A stretch of DNA of 64,000 bases from Elusimicrobiales bacterium (GTDB lineage Bacteria > Elusimicrobiota > Elusimicrobia > Elusimicrobiales > Elusimicrobiaceae). Of this stretch, positions 58,801 through 64,000 are shown in pieces. The stretch covers positions 112,555 to 176,554 of the forward strand of contig JBAZJT010000002.1 of NCBI GenBank assembly GCA_041651175.1, given 5' to 3'. The notes beneath the pieces were generated by a model that did no database searches, had not been told where the DNA came from, and saw only the letters and a list, made by a program, of their open reading frames with translations. Each line of letters opens with the position of its first letter. The first letter of the stretch is position 1. The position numbers and the translations under genes are program-made.

Positions 58801-60008
58801 TTTTTACCCGTAAGCGCGGTTTCTATGTAGAGCTTGTCCCAGATTTGCAGGTATTGCTTCAGATACTGCCGGTATGCCGGCATGAGGCTTACGTTGCGGA
58901 AATCCAGCATGTCAAAGGAATGCGAGAATATGATGTAATCCCACCGCTTGCCGCCGTGCAGCCGCATGGCGGGAAAATACGCGCTGGGCAGAAAACGCGC
59001 GTGCAGCGCCTGCTGCTGCAATTGCGGCGAATAGGCGTCCACCAGATGCTCCACATAGCTCACTTTCAGCTCGCGCAGCGCGTTTGCCGCGCTGCGCAGT
59101 ATGACGGAGAGGTCCTTTTCCTCGCTCCTGCCACCCAGAATCGCGCTGTAGCCGTCCTTTTCGCTGTAGTGGATATATATCTCGGTTTTCTGGTCATGCG
59201 ACAGCAGAATCAGGTTCGGCTCGTGAAACGGGACGTAGGCGTTTTCAAAAACGCCGGAGTTGCCGTGCGCGCGCCAGCGGTGCGCGGCGAAGTGCGGGGC
59301 GTCTATAATCTCAAAGGGAATCTGGGGAGCGTTTTTTACGGGCGGCTCGCGCCCGGAATCCTCCGCGCGGACTAGTTCGGGTTTTTCAAGCTCCACCCCG
59401 AATTTCGCCAGCGACTGGCCGGCCAGCCGGTGCAGCGGCTCCAGTTCCTCCAGCAGTACGGCGGGGGCGCGCCTGTGCTGCCAGGACTGCGGAATGAAAT
59501 GCCCCGCCAGGCAGTGTGTTTCGTTCTCAAAAACCTTGTGCGCGTTCGGGAATATCCCCAGCGGCGCAAACCCCAGCCCCTCTGTAAGCTGCTGCGGCGC
59601 GGTGTTGGCGGTGCGGGTGGTGGCGTAGACGACATCGGCCCAGCCGGCGGAGATTATCGCGTCCAGAATAAACCGCATCAGCGTGTTAGCCAGGTTGAGC
59701 TTGCGATACTCGTTTGAAACCACCGCCCCCAGCGCCTTGGAAATCCGTTGGGTGCGGTCCAGCGTGTAAAACAGGCTGGCGATGATGCGGCCCTCGTGTT
59801 CGCCGACAAGCCAGAAATAATCGTCGCTGGCGATGGCTTTTTTCATTTTCTCGCGGTCGGTTACCACCGACACCGAGTAGCTGGAGCCGTAAACTTCCGA
59901 ATAAAGCGCCTGTATGCGGCGGGCGTCCTCGGAGCGCGCGTTGCGCACGCGGATTTCGCGCCCTTCCGTGCCGGAATCTATAAGCATCTCCACATGTTTC
60001 AAAGCCAT
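58797..60008 (-). CDS. GNAT acetyltransferase, first gene of the Lux-like operon
   Basis: 403 residues. The N-terminal 175 residues form a GNAT domain ('IRVRNARSEDARRIQALYSE', 'FWLVGEHEGRIIASLFYTLD', acyl-CoA region 'VSNEYRKLNLANTLMRFIL'). Residues 230-395 form a second region of similar size with a GNAT-like end ('AYVPFHEPNLILLSHDQK'), possibly an inactive repeat. As the first gene of the overlapping three-gene operon, it may acylate the amine or product made by the Lux-like enzymes (inference). Confidence 0.8.
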   Translation of the reverse strand: MALKHVEMLIDSGTEGREIRVRNARSEDARRIQALYSEVYGSSYSVSVVTDREKMKKAIASDDYFWLVGEHEGRIIASLFYTLDRTQRISKALGAVVSNEYRKLNLANTLMRFILDAIISAGWADVVYATTRTANTAPQQLTEGLGFAPLGIFPNAHKVFENETHCLAGHFIPQSWQHRRAPAVLLEELEPLHRLAGQSLAKFGVELEKPELVRAEDSGREPPVKNAPQIPFEIIDAPHFAAHRWRAHGNSGVFENAYVPFHEPNLILLSHDQKTEIYIHYSEKDGYSAILGGRSEEKDLSVILRSAANALRELKVSYVEHLVDAYSPQLQQQALHARFLPSAYFPAMRLHGGKRWDYIIFSHSFDMLDFRNVSLMPAYRQYLKQYLQIWDKLYIETALTGKK

Positions 60009-60079
60009 CGGAAAAACCCCCTGCCGGAACCCTGTCCCACGATAATATTATATAAAAACCGCGGCGGCATAGCGCATCA

Positions 60080-60237
60080 CCTGAAAGTTTCAGTTGGCGC
60101 GAGGACCGAGGCGAAAAAGCGCGAAATAATGCCGGACAAAATTATCCGCGCGCGCCTCACTGCACGAAAGGATAATTTTGTGAAGGCAGTATGAAGCGAT
60201 TTTTCGCCGAATTCCGCGGCCAACTGCAATTTCCGGG
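60080..60237. repeat. Palindromic element B, copy 3
   Basis: 158 bp from CCTGAAAGTTTCAGTTGG to CCAACTGCAATTTCCGGG, with the inner AAAATTATCC/GGATAATTTT hairpin. Right terminus and flanks have decayed; no clear target duplication. It occupies the gap of about 300 bp between the GNAT start and the deacetylase end; the remainder 60238-60305 shows no gene. Confidence 0.9.
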
Positions 60238-60305
60238 CTTATGACTGCCTCAGCGAACAGGGAAAGGTCAGCAGATGAAACACGGCAATTGAGAAGAAGC
60301 GCGGC

Positions 60306-61190
60306 CTATTGCGCAAACGCCTGTTTGAGCCGGGCGGGCGGCACCACCGTAAACCCGTTATCCTTCAGCCAGGGAAGGAGTTTGACAACCACGGCCCGGC
60401 TTTGCGGATGCACATCATGCATAAGCACTATCCCTTTTCCGCGCTGCCTGATCATTGAGGTAAGCTTGGAAAACAACTCGCCGGGATTTTTTGTTTTCCA
60501 GTCCTCGGAATCTATGGTCCAGCCTACGGGAATGAGCTTCAGCTTCCTGTATATTTTTTTGGCATCCTCCGGGCGCAGGCTGCCGTAGGGCGGGCGGAAA
60601 AACCGCGGCGCCTTGCCCGTAGCTTCGGTTACGCGCTCTATGCCGCCTTTTATGTCAAATTGCACGGTGTCCCAGTCCAATGATGTATAGGGGTTGCCGC
60701 GGTCGTCCGGCGTGGCGTGGAAATACCCGTGAACGCCGACCGTTATCCCGTGTCCGCTCTCACTCGCCGCAAGAGACTTGGCGGCTTCGCTCTCCAATTT
60801 GGAGCCAAGCACAAAAAACAATGCCGGAGCATGCGCTTTCCTGAGGGCTTCAACGATGCTTTTCGTATTATCAGGGGCCGGTCCGTCGTCAAATGTCAGT
60901 ATAATTTCCCCGGGGTTGAGGAAGTCGTCTTTCTGATTCAGAAACGGACGGCCCTGGGTATCGTTTGTAAAGGTGGCATACCCGCTGCCGGATGCTGCGG
61001 AAAATCCCGCGTTTGCCGCCTCATATCTGCGCTCCGGGCCGGTTTCCTGGGCATTGCTGTAGCTCATACCGGCAGGCTCCGGTATTTGCTGCGCCGCATC
61101 CGCCGTTGCGGCCCAGTTCCCTGCATCCTGAGCGTGTGCGGACGGCAACGAAACAGCAATCAGCAGCGCAACCGCCGCGTATTTACCCAC
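60306..61190 (-). CDS. Secreted polysaccharide deacetylase
   Basis: About 294 residues from a GTG at 61190 with GGAGGAG upstream; this start gives a signal peptide ('KYAAVALLIAVSLPSAHAQ'). NodB domain at about 100-290: 'IILTFDDGPAPDNT' (catalytic Asp and metal Asp), 'GVHGYFHAT' (zinc His pair), 'FRPPYGSLRPED', 'WTIDSEDWK' and 'IVLMHDVHP'. Likely deacetylates peptidoglycan or another envelope glycan. Confidence 0.9.
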   Translation of the reverse strand: MGKYAAVALLIAVSLPSAHAQDAGNWAATADAAQQIPEPAGMSYSNAQETGPERRYEAANAGFSAASGSGYATFTNDTQGRPFLNQKDDFLNPGEIILTFDDGPAPDNTKSIVEALRKAHAPALFFVLGSKLESEAAKSLAASESGHGITVGVHGYFHATPDDRGNPYTSLDWDTVQFDIKGGIERVTEATGKAPRFFRPPYGSLRPEDAKKIYRKLKLIPVGWTIDSEDWKTKNPGELFSKLTSMIRQRGKGIVLMHDVHPQSRAVVVKLLPWLKDNGFTVVPPARLKQAFAQ

Positions 61191-61261
61191 GCTATCACTC
61201 CTCCGCGCGGCGCTGCAAACGCGCCGCGCTTTCCCAATATTTTCAGCAGAAAAAGGGGGGG

Positions 61262-62461
61262 TTATTTGCCGCCCCATGTGCGCACAGGGCCCACGTCCAC
61301 ATGGGCAAAACTTGAGTATTTGCCGCAGCCGCCCGCTTTCAGTTTCACGCAGGCCTGATACATCTTGTCCGCCGAAGCGCCCTGCACCTGTATATCGGCC
61401 GCATTGCCTTTCATGTGCTGGCTCTGGCTTGCCCCGCCCACCATGGAATTCAGCTTGGGGCTTCTGTAGCCGCTGTTGAGCGTTACTTTCACATTGCCGC
61501 CTTTGCTGCCGGAAGACTCCGCCGCCACGGCTCCTATAAGCTGTATGAGTTTCTGCGGGATATCGTGCTCCTGCTTGGTCAGCCGGCAACGGAACACTTT
61601 CTTGACCTGTCCCATGGAGGAGGAATCAACCTTGCCGTTATTGACCTTGATGGTTACGCTCCCGCTCCCGTGGGACGAGGTTATGGTGAACTGTTTTATT
61701 TTGCCCATCTTGGATTCCAGCTTGGGGTCGGATTTTCCGCCGCCGGATTTTCCGGCAGAGGCCTCTTCTATGCCGCCGCCCGATCCGCCGCTGGTGTCTC
61801 CTCCGTCGCCGCCTCCGCCTCCGCCGCCCTGTCTGGCGTCGTCCAGCAGGTCTTCCGCGTATTCCTTGGCTTCTTTCTCATCCTTGAAAGCGCCTTTATT
61901 CACAAGGCCCTTGGGACCGTAGCTGGCCATCAGATTGCTGGTAACCTCGTCCAGAGTCTTCAACTGCACTGCTTTGTCATCGGGTTTGGGAGTCTGGGCT
62001 TCCTCTCCGCCGCCGGCCCCGGGCGCGCCGCCGCCTGAAGAGCCTGCGCCGGAAGAGGCTGTGGCGCCGGGCAGGTCTCCCATTGCCGGGGAGGAATCCG
62101 TTCTTTCCTCGCTTGCGAATTTGGGCTCGCTGAACTCCCTGCCTTCCGGCGCGGAACCCTGCGCGCCGGAGGACGAAGCCTGCTCGGTTCCTGAATCGTT
62201 GCGGGTTACCTGCGGACCGTTCCGCAATGCGGTGCCGGTGCTAAGCTCCGCCGCTTTCTGCGGCTGCATGTCCCGCTGCTGCGGGGGCTGTTGCTGCGCG
62301 TTGTCCTGCGGTCTGTGAAAGCTGTATGCCGCGTTATCGGTTTTGACAGGCTCGCCCTGCCTTTCGGGGGGGCGGAAATCAACCGCATAATCGCCGGCCG
62401 CGCACGGCGCGCACGCGGCGAGGGCGACAACAACAAGAGGCCGGAGCAAATTCGTTTTCAT
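61262..62461 (-). CDS. Secreted M15-type peptidase with low-complexity region
   Basis: About 399 residues from ATG 62461. A signal peptide ('PLVVVALAACAPCAAG') is followed by a Gln/Pro/Ser-rich region, a Gly-rich run near 210-225 ('GGGGGGGDGGDTSGGSGGG') and a C-terminal peptidase M15/DUF882-like domain: 'NSGYRSPKLN', 'SQSQHMKGNAADIQV' (zinc His and Asp) and 'SSFAHVDVGPVRTWGG' (third His). Expected to cleave D-Ala-containing peptidoglycan peptides. With the deacetylase it forms a cell-wall pair. Confidence 0.85.
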   Translation of the reverse strand: MKTNLLRPLVVVALAACAPCAAGDYAVDFRPPERQGEPVKTDNAAYSFHRPQDNAQQQPPQQRDMQPQKAAELSTGTALRNGPQVTRNDSGTEQASSSGAQGSAPEGREFSEPKFASEERTDSSPAMGDLPGATASSGAGSSGGGAPGAGGGEEAQTPKPDDKAVQLKTLDEVTSNLMASYGPKGLVNKGAFKDEKEAKEYAEDLLDDARQGGGGGGGDGGDTSGGSGGGIEEASAGKSGGGKSDPKLESKMGKIKQFTITSSHGSGSVTIKVNNGKVDSSSMGQVKKVFRCRLTKQEHDIPQKLIQLIGAVAAESSGSKGGNVKVTLNSGYRSPKLNSMVGGASQSQHMKGNAADIQVQGASADKMYQACVKLKAGGCGKYSSFAHVDVGPVRTWGGK

Positions 62462-62600
62462 GGCGCTAGTATAGCCCCTGTCCGCTAATTCCGCAAGGGC
62501 CTTTTCGCATCGCGGAAAAATGCGGTTTCCCCGAATGAAGCTACCGTGGTTTTTGTCCCAAAACCTGTTATTGATGCCTGCATAAATAAAGCCTATGCGA

Positions 62601-62698
62601 CTGAGCCGATTTCGCAGCGAAACAAGAAGCCAAAGGCCGGACATACTGTCCGTATGTCCAGCCTTTGGCGACGCGGTTGCAGCCCGAAAGCGGCTCAG
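62601..62698. repeat. Large hairpin D1
   Basis: Inner stem CCAAAGGC plus GGACATAC (62630-62646) pairs with GTATGTCC plus GCCTTTGG (62652-62668) with one mismatch; outer CTGAGCCG (62601-62608) pairs with CGGCTCAG (62691-62698). Frames crossing it show no protein-like character. Confidence 0.8.
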
Positions 62699-62817
62699 CC
62701 CCTTCGGGGAGGCCCGCCTTCAGGCCGCGCACGTCGTTGCGGCTGTTTGCAGTGCGGACAGCACAGCGGCGCAGCCGCGCCTGGCGCGCGGCCTGAATTC
62801 GGGCCTTCGCATGGGCT
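62697..62817. repeat. Large hairpin D2
   Basis: Nested arms AGCCC/GGGCT, AGGCCCG/CGGGCCT and a perfect 12-bp TTCAGGCCGCGC/GCGCGGCCTGAA (62719-62730 with 62786-62797). It adjoins D1 and element B copy 4, so 62462-62995 has no gene and is filled with palindromes. Confidence 0.8.
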
Positions 62818-62825
62818 TTTATTTA

Positions 62826-62983
62826 CCTGAAAGTTTCAGTTGGCGCGAGGACCGAGGCGAAAAAGCGCAAAATAATGCCGAACAAAATTATCCGCGCGTG
62901 CTCCACGGCACGAAAGGATAATTTTGTGAAGGCAGTATGAAGCTATTTTTCGCCGAATCCCGCGGCCAACTGAAATTTCCAGG
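62826..62983. repeat. Palindromic element B, copy 4 (with TTTA target duplication)
   Basis: 158 bp from CCTGAAAGTTTCAGTTGG to CCAACTGAAATTTCCAGG; flanked by TTTA on both sides (62822-62825 and 62984-62987). Interior close to copy 3. Confidence 0.95.
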
Positions 62984-62995
62984 TTTATGCAGACA

Positions 62996-63736
62996 TCAAT
63001 AGCCGCAGGGCTTGCGCAGCACCAGCAGCAGTTTTCCGGCGACGGCGATTTCCTCCGGTTTAAGCCTGCGCGTCCTGCCACCTATGGCGGTTATCTCCGC
63101 GCAATTCCCGTCAACCCAGCGTAAAACGCCGATGGTGTACTCCTCGTCTCTGTGGACAAGGGCGATGCTGCCGTCTTCGGCAAAAGACGTCAAGGCTACA
63201 AGCAGATATTCCCCGTCCGCCGCCAGCGGTTTTAGCCCGCCGCCTCTTACGCGCAACGCCACGGTCTGCCGCTGCCCGCCGTGCTGCGGCACGGGCAGAA
63301 ACTCCTCCGCAACCATGGACGGGATGTCCCGCATTCGGAATTCCGGGCCGGATATGGAAGCTGCAACCGCCGTGTACTCCGCCGGGCCCGGCGCGGCCGC
63401 GCGCGCATGGTTTTGCGCGCTGTCGCGCAGTTCCAGTTTCACGGGGGAGGCGCTGTTGCAGCGGAGAGAGGGAGGAATATCGTCAATGGTCAGGGGGATG
63501 CCGGCGCGCTCGCGGCGGCTGCAGTCAAGCGCGGATATAAGCTCGTCCACGGAAACACCCAGCTCTGCGGCCACGCGAAGCCGCATGTCGCTGGAGGGGG
63601 TGCAGCGTCCGGAATTCCAATGGCAAACGTTGTAAATGCCGGTGTCAAGCGCCTGCGCCAGCTTTTTCTGCGCGCCTGCGCTTTTGCCGCCGTTGTATCT
63701 GGCAAGCAGTTCCGCGAATGTCATGGCACGATTCAT
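62996..63736 (-). CDS. HTH/S24-like repressor lacking the protease dyad
   Basis: 246 residues. N-terminal helix-turn-helix of the Xre type (about 8-70: 'AQKKLAQALDTGIYNVCHWN', 'AAELGVSVDELISAL'); C-terminal LexA/CI-like fold (about 140-240: 'VRGGGLKPLAADGEYLLVAL', 'GSIALVHRDEEYTIGVLRWV'). The Ser of the usual GDSM is Gly and the Lys of the usual VKR is Gly, so self-cleavage is not expected. The start follows GGAGGGG. A palindromic operator lies 34-53 bp upstream. Probably a phage-type or mobile-element regulator. Confidence 0.82.
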   Translation of the reverse strand: MNRAMTFAELLARYNGGKSAGAQKKLAQALDTGIYNVCHWNSGRCTPSSDMRLRVAAELGVSVDELISALDCSRRERAGIPLTIDDIPPSLRCNSASPVKLELRDSAQNHARAAAPGPAEYTAVAASISGPEFRMRDIPSMVAEEFLPVPQHGGQRQTVALRVRGGGLKPLAADGEYLLVALTSFAEDGSIALVHRDEEYTIGVLRWVDGNCAEITAIGGRTRRLKPEEIAVAGKLLLVLRKPCGY

Positions 63737-63767
63737 AATCCCCTCCGCATCGTGAATATTCCACCGC

Positions 63768-63796
63768 TTGACAACTGGTCCAAGTTGTCGTATACT
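63768..63796 (+). promoter_or_regulatory. Divergent promoter with embedded operator
   Basis: TTGACA (63768-63773), exactly 17 bp, TATACT (63791-63796): the best sigma70 match in the window, reading away from the repressor. Inverted repeat GACAACT (63770-63776) and AGTTGTC (63783-63789) overlaps the -35 and spacer, so a bound dimer would block it. On the minus strand TTGGAC and AATATT 17 bp apart could drive the repressor. Confidence 0.8.
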
Positions 63797-63887
63797 TGTA
63801 CTGTTGGGGCGTGCAACTTTGCGCCTGTTCCAAAGCGCGGCATTATAGCCGTTTTTTCAGTCGGAAACAAGTCCGAGAATTATCCAA

Positions 63888-63939
63888 TGCAAGATGAGCC
63901 TGAAGGAATGCTCGTTTCCAACACAAGATGAGCCTGAAC
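63888..63939 (+). repeat. Short direct repeat before the last gene
   Basis: CAAGATGAGCCTGAA occurs at 63890-63904 and again at 63925-63939, each containing an ATG. The first ATG gives a 17-residue frame, the second the partial gene below. Confidence 0.7.
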
Positions 63940-64000
63940 CGCGCTGAAATCGTCCGTTTGCGCTCTGTCGTTCGTAAACTAAGCCATGACGCTGGAAATG
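63928..64000 (+). CDS. Partial gene divergent from the repressor (5' end only)
   Basis: Open from ATG 63928 to the window edge, encoding 'MSLNRAEIVRLRSVVRKLSH' and on, a basic amphipathic helix. It lies downstream of the strong repressor-controlled promoter, as expected of an early phage or mobile-element gene. No ribosome site is evident. Too short to classify. Confidence 0.4.
   Translation, partial: MSLNRAEIVRLRSVVRKLSHDAGN

Noticed and set aside
55004..60008. Bioluminescence (lux) operon
   Set aside because: There are no luciferase subunits (luxA/luxB) and no LuxD; only LuxC- and LuxE-type enzymes are present.
62595..62921. Open frames of about 95-108 codons on the plus strand
   Set aside because: They run through two palindromes and into repeat B; the peptide is an artefact of GC-rich inverted repeats and has no ribosome site.

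Overview
The window looks like a chromosomal segment of a GC-rich, Gram-negative (diderm) bacterium. It holds an LPS/Kdo and Lpt transport block, LolC/E, lipoprotein signal peptides, PssA/Psd phospholipid synthesis, Tdh, GdhA, enolase, GltX, LysS, UvrB, a tmRNA and one tRNA-Leu. The mix (Ser/Thr kinase with TPR repeats, many stand-alone receiver domains, small Gly-rich secreted proteins, LuxC/LuxE-like genes) would fit Elusimicrobiota or a similar deep diderm lineage. That placement is inference; no rRNA is present to confirm it.

Layout. 1-1.3 kb: RES-type toxin with DUF2384 antitoxin, AT-richer than the rest. 1.3-5.9 kb: kdsA, a zinc-ribbon membrane protein, kdsD, lptC, lptA, lptB, nearly all overlapping (Kdo synthesis and LPS export). 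5.9-9.9 kb: double ATPase of an ECF-like transporter, two membrane proteins, a TrmO-like protein and a secreted Cys-rich protein. 9.9-10.3 kb: tmRNA on the minus strand. 10.4-17.6 kb: histidine kinase, rsgA, a secreted unknown, Hpt and receiver, iron alcohol dehydrogenase, an amidase-like lipoprotein disrupted in frame by a palindromic element, and an RNA m5U methyltransferase. 17.7-27.6 kb: TPR-Ser/Thr kinase, gltX, a GYF-like membrane protein, tdh, a Gly-rich protein, FKBP, uvrB. 27.7-33.8 kb: thiolase, class III aminotransferase, gdhA, pssA-psd, tRNA-Leu. 33.8-40 kb: hemerythrin-zinc ribbon protein, lptF/lptG, small broken genes, phosphohexomutase, enolase. 40-44 kb: receiver/histidine kinase/receiver operon. 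44-51.6 kb: envelope glycan genes (flippase, GT-C, GT4, GT2) and a fused spermidine-synthase-like membrane protein. 51.7-54.9 kb: receiver, lysS, lolC/E. 55-60 kb: a three-gene operon GNAT - LuxE - LuxC/PaaK fusion. 60.3-64 kb: polysaccharide deacetylase, M15 peptidase, and an S24-like repressor with a divergent promoter and operator.

The most unusual content is the interspersed palindromic DNA. Family A (about 165 bp, two copies) has an 18-bp perfect terminal inverted repeat; one copy sits in frame inside a lipoprotein signal peptide, and it is open on both strands. Family B (115-160 bp, four copies) has 18-bp termini, and three copies are flanked by 4-bp direct repeats, as expected of a MITE-like transposable element. 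A degenerate family C shares a terminus with B. Two further large hairpins lie at 62.6-62.8 kb. The GNAT/LuxE/LuxC-PaaK operon is the best candidate for an undescribed enzymatic system: an acyl-activating and acyl-reducing set without luciferase.

Gene density is high. Many neighbours overlap by 4 bp (ATGA), so most blocks are probably translationally coupled operons. Several genes appear to be transcribed without a leader or with a very short one.
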